A model generated the notes under the pieces. That model did not search any database. It was not told where the DNA came from and worked only from the letters and a program-made list of their open reading frames with translations. The translations under genes were made by a program, and so were the position numbers. From Raffaelea ambrosiae (Eukaryota > Ascomycota > Sordariomycetes > Ophiostomatales > Ophiostomataceae), in contig PCDI01000005.1 in assembly GCA_002778195.1 (NCBI GenBank), positions 1,021,075-1,085,074 of the forward strand: a stretch of 64,000 bases of DNA, written 5' to 3'. Within the stretch, counting starts at the first letter, position 1. Each line of letters starts with the position of its first letter. Below are positions 1-12,200 of the stretch, in pieces.

Positions 1-756
1 TCGGTCAAGAGCGGCGTGCCGGGCAGCTCGCACAGCCCCGCGGACCTGCGCACCCACCTGCTGGCCTCGCTCAAGGCCCTGCAGACCGACAAGATCGACC
101 TGTGGTATCTGCACGCGCCCGACCACAGCGTGCCCTACGAAGTCACCTTCCAGGCCGTCAACGACCTGCACAAGGAAGGGTACTTTGCCCGTCTGGGCGT
201 CAGCAACTACGCCGCCTGGGAGGTGGCCCAGATCAGCGAGATCTGTCTGCGCCACGGCTGGATCCGGCCCACGGTCTACCAGGGCGTCTACAATGCCATC
301 CACCGCTCCGTCGAGGCCGAGCTGTTTCCCTGTCTGAAGCAGTACGGCGTCCAGTTCTACGCCTACAACCCGCTCGCCGGCGGCTACCTCACGCCCAAGT
401 ACCACCGCAAGGACGACTCCGTCGAGGCCGGTTCCCGCTTCGACCCCAAGACCAGCCAGGGCAGCCTCTACCGCACCCGCTACTGGCAGGACCCCATGTT
501 TGACGCCCTCGACATCATCCGCGCCGCCGCCGGCAAGCACGGCCTGACCGAGGTGGAGACGGCGCTGCGGTGGCTTGTGCACCACTCCAAGCTGCGGGAG
601 GGCGACAAGATCATCGTCGGGGCGAGCAGTGCCGGGCAGCTGGAGGCCAATTTGACGGCGCTGGAGAAGGAGGAGCCCCTGCCGGCGGATGTGGTGGAGG
701 CCCTGGACGAGGCCTGGGCGAAGACCAAGGGCATTGCATGGAACTACTTTCACTGA
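1..756 (+). CDS. Aldo/keto reductase, C-terminal part (5' end outside window)
   Basis: The frame is open from base 1 and ends at TGA 754-756, so the N-terminal part, including the first strands of the barrel and the catalytic Tyr, lies outside the window. The visible part carries family landmarks: the barrel strand IDLWYLHAPD with its His, the GVSNYAAWEV segment that follows the lost half, the YQGVYNAIHRSVE strand, and the YAYNPLAGGYLT segment. These match the AKR7 (aflatoxin aldehyde reductase-like) branch of NADPH-dependent cytosolic reductases. The end WNYFH is typical of that fungal branch. No intron is needed in the visible part. The family is certain; the substrate is unknown. Confidence 0.9.
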   Translation, partial: SVKSGVPGSSHSPADLRTHLLASLKALQTDKIDLWYLHAPDHSVPYEVTFQAVNDLHKEGYFARLGVSNYAAWEVAQISEICLRHGWIRPTVYQGVYNAIHRSVEAELFPCLKQYGVQFYAYNPLAGGYLTPKYHRKDDSVEAGSRFDPKTSQGSLYRTRYWQDPMFDALDIIRAAAGKHGLTEVETALRWLVHHSKLREGDKIIVGASSAGQLEANLTALEKEEPLPADVVEALDEAWAKTKGIAWNYFH

Positions 757-2041
757 AGCGCGCGCGCGCAGATTGACACCGTTTGGCAGGAAAAGACAAA
801 GAGACAAAGACAGAGATCGGGACTCCTAGAGGGTGTATTCAGGTCGAAAGTGTTGAATTGAAAGCCACCGCTTATTTGCTGCTGAAAAGCAAGGGAAAGA
901 ACGGTCTTGGAAGCCTGGTTTCCAAGATCTCAACTGTTGCCAGATCCTGCGCGTGATTCAGACTCCCTAGGTTTCTGCAGATGGACCTTTCACAGGGCCC
1001 AATGCTGTATCTATGTCGTGGCGCCGTGTGAATGCCTGGTTCTGGCCATGGACACAGCCAGCAGCACAAGACGGGCCTGGGAACACTACTAAGAAAGAAA
1101 TCTGCCAGCATCATGCTAGCAGGTGTTGGGACACGAGATAACTGGCTAATTAGTTACCGGCTGCTGTGCAGCTCGAGAATCGACAAAGAGCCCAAGCCCT
1201 GTATCCACTGCATGTGGCAGAGATCTCAATGTTTCGACCAGGCGAGGCCACGATGCGGAGGTGGCAGTTTTAGCAACGCGGTGCCTCCGGGTCTAGCATA
1301 TGACACGGTGCATCCAAAACCAACTCAACAGCTCGTTGAAGTCGTTCAACCGTGGTGCCGTTCTTTGCTGAACCGTGAGCAGGTCGCAAGAACAACCGAC
1401 GCATAGCGTCTCGGTCTTCATGCAAGCAGGGCCGTCAGTGCCCCAGAGGCTCGAACCATAACAGCCTCGAAAGACAGACCAGCAACTTGTCAGAACACCG
1501 ACTCGGAAAGCCGTCCCCGTGCAGTTGGCGTCCAGTCAGAAGGATGTGCGCGGGCGGGACGACGACTGGTCCCGGGGTCAACAACACGACGGAGCGGCGC
1601 AGAATCCAGAACCGTCTGAAACCAGAGAGCCTGGCGTGAGTAGTCCTATGAATGTTGGTCCTGCCTCGGTTGCAATATAAACCAACTTAGGCTCTATGCG
1701 TGGAACACTGGAAAACGCCAATGGGACGCCAGACGGGCCGAGGACAAGGCGCTCAAGCGCCGCAGTGGACATGCCGAGAGCAAAACAGCAGCAGAGGGGG
1801 CGTCTGGCACGCTCTGCAGCATGGGCAAATGCCGCGGCCCAGCAGCGTATCACGGCACCCTTGGAGAGGCGGACGTGGACTCAGGCCAGCCGCAGCTCGC
1901 CCCAGACCGAGTTCCTCCCGACTCGGACGCGGCTCACGGCGGGATGGAGAGACGCCGTCTCGACCTGGGGGGGCGCCGATATGACTTCCTTCAGGTGACG
2001 GCGGACGGCGGCGGCAGTGTGTGGGATACCGGAGTTCATTT

Positions 2042-2147
2042 GAGAGCTCCTGCCGACCTGAGATGCCGCCTACCTGAGAGCTTCTGTCGACCTGAGAGAT
2101 GCCGTCTACCTGAGAGCTCCTGCCGACCTGAGAGCTCCTGTCTACCG
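2042..2147. repeat. Tandem repeat, about six units of 16-18 bases
   Basis: Units start at 2042, 2060, 2076, 2094, 2112 and 2130. Each begins GAGA and ends in ACCT or ACCG; units 1 and 5 are identical. Read on the minus strand it gives a short SGRQELSGRR-type repeat peptide, but nothing around it supports a gene. Confidence 0.85.
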
Positions 2148-3228
2148 GAGAGTGGTCGAGTCATTTTTCGCACTTTCACCTTTGCATCTTCACATTTCCC
2201 ATACGATACATACGATGGCGTTTCCGGGTCTCCTGATCCTCCACAAACATGCAAATACACGAAACATGCAATCCAACAGACGCATTTCGCAGTCTGGTGT
2301 CAATCGGATTTGTTTGGATGACATCTTCTTGCTCCTATGTCTCATGGGATGGTCCACCATCTGATCTCTCGCTGCCTGGATCAATCGTCATGTGTTGTCG
2401 TGTCGACTGTTATGACCACCCCCTTGTTTATTTTTGTCCGTGTTCCAGCAGCTGTTGAAACACAAACAACAACAGGACAAATAAAAAAGGCCAAACACAG
2501 GTGTCCCGGGAACTTGAGACGGCAAGGATGGCAAAAACCCCCCCAAAGGGGACAAAAAGGACAAAAAGGCAACAGGAGGCGAACGAAACAAGACTGCGTC
2601 AGTCGACTTCGCGGCAGAAACTGACATTTTTTCTTTTTTGTCCCTTGTTGTCTGGCTTTGTTGCCCTGGCTGTCCCGCCGGGTCACCACTCTTGTCTTCC
2701 CGCCCATGTTTCCTTCCCCTCTGTTGTGCCTGCCACCTTTTCTCTATGTTTCTTATGCCCTCCTTTTTTGTTTACTGTGGCGCACTCTGTCTGGAACGAG
2801 ATCCAGGTAGATGAGTCGATGTTTGTCTCAAGCACTGGCAACACCTGGAATGCCGCCTTCCATTTGGATAAACGTAGGGGAGGGTGCGGCAACACATAAC
2901 ATGGGATAGTGACGCATGCGATCCGCGCCTGAATGGCAATACCTTTTTTTCTATTTGCCCTGGACAAAGGGAAGACAGAGTCGAGAATCCAAATACAAGA
3001 GATATATAAATAAGGATTTTGCATAACACGGGATATTCGGTTTCTGCATTGCCTGCCCTCGCGCCCAGCGCAGTAATATTCTTCTGCCCAGCATGTTTGC
3101 GCATTGCCATAATGTCGGAGACTGTGCCATACTCCGTATGCGTTGGACAGCTCTTTTTTTTCCCCCATGTAATTATGCGACACACACCGCTTCTTGCACT
3201 GCGGAGGCAGACTCTCGGAGGTCAACGG

Positions 3229-3264
3229 AGGTCTACGCAGAGGTCTACGCAGAGGTCTACGCAG
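3229..3264. repeat. Three exact copies of a 12-base unit
   Basis: AGGTCTACGCAG is repeated three times without change (3229-3240, 3241-3252, 3253-3264), flanked by one degenerate copy on each side. It is a young minisatellite in intergenic DNA. Confidence 0.9.
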
Positions 3265-4007
3265 GTCCACGGAGCATGTTCGTGTTGGGCATACCGGCGG
3301 TCGGGAGCATCGTCTTCTTGTCAATGCAGAATCTTGGGCGTCACAAGACACGGCCCAACCCAATTATTACATTTCGCACCGTATTGCCCGGCTGGCGCAT
3401 GTGTCTTGCTCGTATTTCCAAAAAGACAGCAACAACACAACTACTTTGTAACCTGTATCTGCAACCCCCGGAGTAGGGGTCCCGCCTAGGTCAACCGGAC
3501 CCGAATGCGAGAACGTTGCCAAACGGACCTGACAAAAAGAGTCAAGCCCGAAAAGAAGAGGTGGTATGAGAAGGGCAGGGCAGGGCAGAGGCGCAAAGGC
3601 ACAGCAATGGCACAGGCAGACGAGGGGCACAGCAACCCCCACCCCTGCCGCCTCAGGAGCAAGGGGACTGAGAAGGGGAGTGATATCGCAGACAATAGTA
3701 TCGTTGGGAGTGGGTAAACTTTGTGTCGAATGTGACAAGACAACCCAAAACAACAAAGAGACAAACCGGGATGGCAAAAAAAAAAACGAGGAGGACCTGA
3801 TGTTCCCCTCATGGCAAGGAAACTACGCAGCCAACTACCGTGAACACGCCCCAACACACGACCATTTGCATATGCATGGCCATGAATTCGTACACTGCAT
3901 TCTGGTTACTTGCATAGGAGGAGATATGCGGTGATGTTGGATGCCACACACAAGCTCTCCTTCATACGACTGTAGACACACACTCGTCTGTTTGTCGGTA
4001 CTACAAA

Positions 4008-4033
4008 GTACATACATAGTACTATGTATGTAC
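4008..4033. repeat. Perfect 26-base palindrome
   Basis: The left arm GTACATACATAGT is followed directly by its exact reverse complement. The core of eight bases per arm (TACATAGT) recurs at 33918-33933. Related inverted repeats lie at 4542-4594, 4996-5020, 5709-5732 and 33581-33637. Confidence 0.9.
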
Positions 4034-4541
4034 GCAAAGCCGGCCACCTACCCAGACAGCCGAGGACGACAGTTCTTGGCTCTTATTTTTGGCTCTTATT
4101 TCGTGCACGACGGGAGCGCTAGTCAAATATTGGTTGGGTGGCACATTTCAGAAAATCAAAGAGAAACACCAGAAGTAAGCAGAAAAGGCAGAAAAAGAAG
4201 AAAAAGAAAAAAGACGGGCCCGTTTTGTTGATTTCTCCATCCACCAGCCGTCCATTCGCCCATTTCTCAGTGAAATACCCATTTTTGGCCCCTCCCTTAG
4301 GAGGGTCGTAACAGAATTGGGGAAAGGTGCCAAATTGGCAGCGTTTCAGATGGGAGGGGGGTGGTAGAGTGATGGGATGGGGGACGAGGAAAGGGGGGGG
4401 GGGGAAGAGAGGGCCAAGGGTTTCTGGTCCAAACCAAACAGCCTTGTCTGTTTTGGGGTTTGGGGCGGGTTTCCCTTCAGGACTACATTGCACCCTTAAT
4501 TTTCGGTTCCTCTTTTTTTTTTTTTTTTTTTTTTGGTCTAT

Positions 4542-4594
4542 CTTACTACATAGTACTAATATGTATGTACGTACGAGTGAGAGTACTATGTAAG
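4542..4594. repeat. Inverted repeat of the TACATAGTACT family
   Basis: Left arm CTTACtaCATAGTACT (4542-4557, with a 3-base difference) faces right arm AGTACTATGTAAG (4582-4594) across a loop of about 24 bases. The size (53 bases) and the outer CTTAC/GTAAG ends resemble the copy at 33581-33637. Confidence 0.7.
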
Positions 4595-7500
4595 AGACAC
4601 GCGACGACAACGAAGCCGATGATGTCAACCATGTCAAACGAACTGGGACTGTCATTTCCTTTTGGTCTCTTGTTATTTTTGGACATCTTTTCAATAATCG
4701 CCTACTCAAGGCTAACACGTCTACTCGTAGTGAGAGAAGGTCTTGCCATATCGGTAATCAATATATGCTATGCACGAATAGTGGTAGCTGACTGATCCAC
4801 TGTCAGATCAACTCAGACACAGTCTCGTTTGGGGTCTTGTGAGGTTCTTGTGACCGGCGCAGTCAGAGACACAATCCCAGGACAAGCAAGATCGGCCGCC
4901 TTGCGATTGCTCCTTTCTCCAAGGCAGAAGCAATCAATCGGCCGAGTCGTGTCCACAGCCGTCAGCCTCACTGGAGCATGGCGATGCTAATACGCGTACA
5001 TACATAGTAGTACTACGTGTAACTAGTTGGTTAGTGCAGACTTTGTAGTAACGAGAAACCAACAGATAGGCGAAAACAATCCCTCGGCAGTGCCCACTGC
5101 CCACTGGCAAACAATGCATCCTTCTCGAGCATCAGCGACACTAGCAAGGAGGAACAGCTCCCACCCACTACACAGTACGAGTACAGCGAGCGTAACTAAA
5201 CCGAAAGAAATCACGGATGCTCCCACATCCCGGTTCATCCTTTCTTTTGCTCTTCTTCTCGCTGCCTTGCTGGCCCTGTTGTTGGCTTGCTTGTATTCGT
5301 TCCTTGCCCAGGCACCAATGCCACACATGTATGGGCACGGGGGTGCATCTTACGAGTACTCTTTGTTCCTGCTGTTCTATTTTGGGGGGGAGCGTGTTTT
5401 AGGACTAGACGGTCGCCAGAGAAAGACAGGCATCCAAGGCTAGCTGGGGGCTCTTGGGTCGCCAAAGAGGCAGGCATGTCAGAGCATACGAGTACTAACT
5501 ACGAACTAACTAACTACTGTGTAATAGTTATGTGCTATGTATGTACGAGTATTCATAGAACACGACAATAAAAGAACATCGCAAATTGGCATCAGCAGGG
5601 GCACGCAGAAACGAGATCAGAGGGGAGAAGAAAGTAACCACTGTTGACAGCCAAGCCACGACCAGGGTATGATGAAAGGACAGGGACGGCAGCCCTGCCC
5701 TGTGCACGGTACATAGATAGTATCCCATGTACGATACCAGTAACTTTATTCACCTGTCATCTTGGTGACGAAGCGTGGGTATCTGACGTGGAAAGGGGGG
5801 GATCGTAGTTACGTGTGTCGTAGTTGGACGGGGGGGTCACAGGAGGGCGAATTGAGGCGGGCCTGGTCTTCGCCGCTTGTTTTGGGACGACGTGCTGCGG
5901 CGTGAACATCATGCATAGGGGGGGGGGGCGAAAGAGACGGGGAAAAGGGTCTCGTGGGCAAAGCCTCAGTGGGCAATTCTATGGCCCCGTAGCATCGCAG
6001 CATGAGAAAGATGGGAGAAAAATAAAGGAATGGGGAACACAGAAGAAACGCACTGAGACGTGGGGAGGGAAACCGAGTGGACGACAGACGACGGGGCCAA
6101 CAGTCAAAGGACACGACCCAGTTAACAAGCCCAGTTCATAACAGACCGCCCGACAGGGAGACGAGGGCGGAACCAGGAGACAGGGAGAACACAGACACAA
6201 GCAGAGACAGGGGAGGGGGGCGGGGGGCTTTGCTTGCCAGGCGCCTGGAGAAGGAGTGTCACGGGGTAGTTGATTGGCAGGAGAGTGTTTCCAAAGGTTT
6301 CCAGAGGCAAGAGACCGGTCTCGACCAGCAGAGGGGGGCTCGATTTATCGTCAGCAAGCAGCAGAGAGCCAATAGATAGCATGCCACTACGAGTAGAGGG
6401 GGCCGCCACGAGCGCGGGCATTTTGGTATGTGAGATACGGCGCAGTATCTAAGAGCATGTACGGTGGTAAGATACATGCATATCCAGTGTCCTGCACGGG
6501 CGTAAAGATACTGCATCCAGTAAATACATAACCAACTATGCAGTAAGATACTATGTACATCATGAAGTATCCATCGTGAAGACCAACAGACCATCCATGC
6601 CAGCTGAGATGCGGGAGGAGGGGATGGGCGGAGAGAGTGCCGGGAACAAAGCAACCCTGGCCCAATCCATTCCGTGATGAACTGCAAAGGATGAGGAGGA
6701 TGTTCAGAAAGCCAACTAAAAAAAAAAAGAGAGAGAGCGCGGCCGACGGCTCGACTGCCCTCGTTCGCTCGCTCGCTCGCTTTTCGCCCTTGGCGCCGGG
6801 CCTGGTCAGGGTGGGCATGGGCTCTTGGTCGTTAAATTTGGAGCGGCCGCTCCCATTGGCTGGGAAGTCTATTTATAGTAGGCGCCCGAACCAGTCGAAA
6901 CACCTGCTCCAGCAGATTGCGGCGTGCTGATTGGCCGGGGCCAGGGGGGGGTGTATGTGCAGCAGCGGCGTGCAGACGGGGATGTGTGTGTCCCAGACGC
7001 CTGCAGCCGGGCTGCCATTGGCTGGCTGCAGGAGGAGGGTGGAGGGGCGGCAGGAGAGTTTTGGTGGGGACGCCAGCCAGGGAAAGAACGGGCGCCACCA
7101 GGAAGGAGCGCAGGAGACGGAGGGTCGCTCTTGCCTCAGGGTCGTAGCGAGAAATAAGCAGTTGCAGCGCGAGTGGGCAGCAAAAAGAAAGCAGAAAGAC
7201 GAAACGAACCAGAGCCCAGAGAGCACCGAGAACGCAGAGAGCACGGAGAGCACAGAGAGCACAGAGAGCAGAGGGAGCACAGAAAGAGACCCGGCGGCAT
7301 CCCAGCGGCATCCCAGCGGCAGCCCAGCGGCAGCCCTGGACAACCCTGGACAACCCAGCTCTCAGCACGCAACGCTCATCACACTTCACGCCCTCGCAGG
7401 GTGCCCACGCCCCGACCCGCTTTTCTGCGCAGTTCGCCTGTTTCGCCCAAACCAACCGTCTTTCAGCGTGTGCTTCGCTCCTGCCCTGTGTGCTGTCTGT

Positions 7501-7810
7501 GTGTGCCGTTCGCTCCTTCCTCGTCTCTGTTTATTCTCCCTGTCTCTCTCGCCTCTTCCTGCCAATTCTTTTTCTAGAGAAATAATCTCGTCAATTTGTT
7601 ACTCTTCACTTTTTTTTTTCCCGACTTCACTTTTTTTTTTTCGACATATCCTCCTCCTCCCTTTCCAAACTTGCCATTTTTCTCTTTCCCTATTGCCCAC
7701 CACACGCTGCTGCTCCAACCTCTTTAATCTTCGGACTAGCTGCCGGCCGGCACCTGGATCCCGCATCTCCTTGTGTGTTCGTGAGTACGTTGTAAGTCAC
7801 CTCTCCCCCC

Positions 7811-8147
7811 NNNNNNNNNNNNNNNNNNNNNNNNNNNNNNNNNNNNNNNNNNNNNNNNNNNNNNNNNNNNNNNNNNNNNNNNNNNNNNNNNNNNNNNNNN
7901 NNNNNNNNNNNNNNNNNNNNNNNNNNNNNNNNNNNNNNNNNNNNNNNNNNNNNNNNNNNNNNNNNNNNNNNNNNNNNNNNNNNNNNNNNNNNNNNNNNNN
8001 NNNNNNNNNNNNNNNNNNNNNNNNNNNNNNNNNNNNNNNNNNNNNNNNNNNNNNNNNNNNNNNNNNNNNNNNNNNNNNNNNNNNNNNNNNNNNNNNNNNN
8101 NNNNNNNNNNNNNNNNNNNNNNNNNNNNNNNNNNNNNNNNNNNNNNN
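7811..8147. other. Assembly gap of 337 N
   Basis: The gap is bordered by C runs on both sides (CCCCCC before, nine C after), so it probably spans a poly-C or CT low-complexity tract that was not sequenced through. No coding claim is made across it. Confidence 0.98.
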
Positions 8148-9206
8148 CCCCCCCCCTCCCTGGCCCGTCCTCCTCTTTCACTCGTCTCCTGCTAGCGACT
8201 TTCTTTTTCCTGTTCCCCAGCAGCCCGTCCTTTCATTCTCATCCACACCACAACTATTACCACAACTCCTCGTGTTTCTTCTTCTCTTTGCTCCCTTCCC
8301 CTTCCCCCTTCACGTTGTTTTTCTTGTATTTCACGCCGTGTGCTTTTTTACTTCCCCTTCTCTTCTAATCCCCGTCAACGCAGACGACGGCCCCCTCTTG
8401 AGAACAAGCAACAAAACAACATCCTGTCACCAGAAGGAACAAAGACGGAACGAGAACGACACCCGACAGCCATCGCGAAAAACAGCACCGACCTACTCGA
8501 GAGCAGGCTGCCTGTCACATCTTCTTTCTCGCCTCAAAACGCGTTGTGCAATTTGTCTGTTTCTCGGCGTCTTTTGCCTGGCTGGTTCTGCGAGCAGCAT
8601 CCGACCATGTATTGACATTGCGAGAACGCAACAATTCATTCCTCCTCGTCTTCCCCCCTCCCACCCTCTCCCGTCGCCGGCACCCCCGTCCGCGCCTCGA
8701 CTCGACTTGTCTGCTTGCCCCGACAGCTCGACGACCGAATTCCAACACATCTTGCCCTTCTTCCGACACCTGCATGCCGGTCGGTTGTACAACTAGTTCT
8801 GGTATCATACCTTAATTCTGCGCGTGGCAGCCTTTTCATTCTTCAGCAGCGCTGGTTTGGCTGCTCCCGACACTTTCGCTTGCGCGCTCTGTTCTTTATT
8901 TAGCGACCTCTTTTTTTTTCGCCCTTCCTTTTTTTTTTTTCTTTTTTTGCATGACACTGTATTCATCCTGCTGGCCAGCATTGAATTGACCCTGCATCTG
9001 TTCACCAACTCGCCGACTACTCCCAGGCGATCTCCTACCCACCACTCGGCACCACACGCGGCCAACATCACCACTTTGTGTGTGATCAACCCTGTCCAGC
9101 CTCGTGAACCAGAGCTCTCTGGTGCCCACCGTGCCCGCCGTACATCGACGGCTTCCCAGCAGCTCCGGCCTGCGACACTCTTCTTCCGCCGACTGTTCTG
9201 TCCAAG

Positions 9207-12200
9207 ATGCCGTCAGCCGCCGCACGCCGGCTATACGAGGATCAGATACCGTCGTTCATGTCCGTTTTCGACCTGGGCGCGGAGGCCATGGACGACCAGA
9301 GCACAGTCACAGTAGTCGACCCCAAAATAATAGGCCTCTCAGGCCCCAACTTCGACGGCAAGCTGCCGCATCACTCTTCTGCGGCTGCCACCCTGCTCCA
9401 GCCCGCCGCCGGTGCTGCCGCTGCGCCCCATTCACTTCCCATCGACCCTTCGCATCGCCACAACGACAGCACCTCTACGCAGGCTTCAGAGTCCGCTGAC
9501 TCTTCACCCACCACCACCATGTCCTGCACCGACTCCTCGTCTCTGTCTGATCCGTCGCCCTCGTCGTCGCCAGACTCTCCCATCAACCTCATCCCGCTGG
9601 CCTCCTTTCCGGGTCCGTCCTTCGGCCCCATACCAACTCTGTCTGTGGGCTTGTCCTCCCCACAGGCTGAATTGCCACCGTCGACGGGCTTTCCTATGAG
9701 CGTCCCTTCAGCGGGCGTGACCTCCGCGGCACCCTTCGCATCAGGCTTTCCGTCAGGACTGTCTTCGGGCATGTCGTCGCTCTCGGTCAAGGACCCCAAC
9801 CAGACTCAAGAACGTCCGGTGACCTCGCCTTCCCCGCGCCGCGCGCGCAACATGAAGGGCCTCTCCATCCAGCCGCCCTTCGTCTCACCTACACTCTCCT
9901 CCTCCTCCTTGGTGTCTGAACCGTCGTCGCCCTCGTTCATCAAGCCGCAAATTCCCGCCATGAGGCGGAAGCCGAGCCAGCTGAGCCTCAAGACGAGCAC
10001 CCACGACCTCATCAAGGCCACCACCTTGGAGATGCCTCAGTCCCCATCGCTGGCGATGCCGCCCATCCTGCAACGGCGCGCCCTGAAACATTCCACCTCG
10101 TCTCCTCACATGCTTTCGTCGCTCAAGTCCTCGACGTTTGGTCCTGCCGGCGGCATGACCATTCCTACGGTGCTGGAGCGCAACGAGTCTGGCCTCTCCG
10201 AGTTCCTGCGTCCCTCGCGCCCGACGCGTGCAGCCACCGGCTTTGATTCCACCATCCTGGAGGAAGAATCGCCAATACGCACCCAAATTGCGAACCGCGC
10301 TGCTTTTGAGTTTGAGCCCTACCACGAGCACGAGAACAACGAAGATCAGAAAACCCCCGGCTACCCCGACGGCCCCATTGCCATATACGGTGACAACGTC
10401 TTCCTCTACCTCGAGCCCACTGCCGAAGAGGCCTCTCGCTTCGACGTCGTCTTCAACGTCGCCCGTGAAGTCCGCAATCCCTTCAGAGCTCTGGCCCCCA
10501 GTCATTCAAGCGCAAGCGCAAGCGCAAGCGCTGGGCCTTCTACCGAGCAACAGCCACAAAGGCGGCCGGAGCCAAAACTGGCGCCGATACAGGTGCCAAA
10601 GCTGCAGCCAATTCTGGAGCCAGTTCTGGAGCCCGTTCAGGAGCCGATTTCAGAACCCGAAGCGGTGCTGGAGCCGAAGCAGTTCTGGGAGCCGGCAGAA
10701 CAACAGACAGCTTCTCTGCCAACGCTCCAGGTGGTGGAGCATGTGGAGGAGCAGCCCGCCACCGCTGCCGGCCCAGAACTGTCTGCGGTTGCTGAGCAGA
10801 CCACTACGTCCAGTGCCAGCAACCGCCTCTCTTTCCCTCCGAGCACCTTCTGTCCGCCACCTGCTCTCTCCTCCAACCCCCCATCACTGCCGCCTTTGGC
10901 ACTGTCGACAGCCAACGCCACGGCGCACGATGCCACCATTGACGAAAGCACACCGACAACTCCCAAGGCGTCAATCCCGCTAAAGGAGCCGGAATACATC
11001 CATATCCCGTGGGACCACAACACCGACATTGGCCGTGACCTGATGACGCTCTGCGAAACAATTGAAAAGAAGACAAAGGAGGGCAAGAAGGTCCTGATCC
11101 ACTGTCAGCAGGGCGCCAGCCGATCGGCCAGTCTGATCATTGCCTACGGCATGTACCAGAACCCGGATCTCACTGTCAACGATGCGTACTACGCTGCCCA
11201 GGCCAAGAGCAAGTGGATCAGCCCCAACATGCGCCTCATGTACTGCCTACAGGACTTTCAGAAGGAGGTGTCCAAGAAGAAGGCGCTTGCTACTTTCTCC
11301 AATAATCACCCACGCCCCAGCCGCAGCCCAACGAAGCACCGAGCCACGCTATCGGCGGATGCTATCGATGTTTCGCCCACCAAGGAGCCCCTCTCGGCAC
11401 CGCTGATGCCAGACGAGAGCTCAACTGGTGGGAACGGTGCCTCTCGGTCGCTGAGCCCAGACGGCAGCCCGATGACACGGCCTCGGGGCAATTCGACGCC
11501 CAGCAGCAGGGAGGCTGTGTCTCCGGGCCCGTCTTCAGCACCGTCCAGCTTGTCTTGGTCGTCTGAAAAGGAGGACGAAGAGGACAAGCAGAAGTTTGGA
11601 CGGTTCCCTGACTTGCCGGCCATTCTGCGGCCCCCTCCGGCAGAAGAAGAGAAGCCGAGCCAACCTCCCCCTAGCATTGTGAAGCGCCCCGATTCGGGGT
11701 TTGCGCCTGCGACTGGCAACTCGTCTCTTGGGTCTTTGGGCGCATCTCTCGGATCGCTCGACGCCATGATGAAGCCGCCACCGTCTCCCGGGTTTGCTGC
11801 ACACCGCTTCGGCGAGTTCCCCAACGGCTCGGGTGGCCTAGGCAATACCAGCAGCATCAATCGGATCAACCGCATCAACACCACGTTCAACAGCCGCGTG
11901 GCCCCCTTGTCAATCTCAAGCTTTGCACTGTTCAGCCCTGGCCTGCCACCACCAAGCAGCGCCAACGGCACTGGTCTAGACAGCCTCCTCTCTCCCACAT
12001 TTGGCCCTGCACCGAGCTTGGATCATGGGATTGATGCTGCCATGACCGATTCTGCTGCGACGGTTGGCGACTCGACCAGGACCACCACACTGGAGTTCAA
12101 CAGTGACAAGATCCACGAGCGGACGATTCCTGTGCGACATGCATTTCCGATTGAGGACACGCTGATGTCGCCGCGAGCAGAAACCATGACGAACAATCCT

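Larger units (their letters stand above)
757..9206. other. Long gene-poor interval upstream of the MSG5-like gene
   Basis: No open frame here shows a recognisable domain or a convincing exon chain. The left half (757-6600) holds two small tandem repeats (2042-2147, 3229-3264), a 23-base T run at 4512-4534 and a family of palindromic motifs between about 4.0 and 6.6 kb. From about 7.4 kb to 9.2 kb the plus strand is strongly CT-rich and contains the assembly gap. That is the usual look of a promoter and long 5' leader in this kind of genome, and it points to the phosphatase gene that starts at 9207. Leader introns are possible but were not resolved. Confidence 0.6.

Noticed and set aside
2036..2260. 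Short minus-strand frame with SGRQELSGRR repeats
   Set aside because: It is a translation of the 16-18 base minisatellite and has no gene context.
6931..8796. Open frame of more than 600 codons across the N gap
   Set aside because: It is open only because N bases hide stops; both sides are CT-rich leader-like sequence with no domain.
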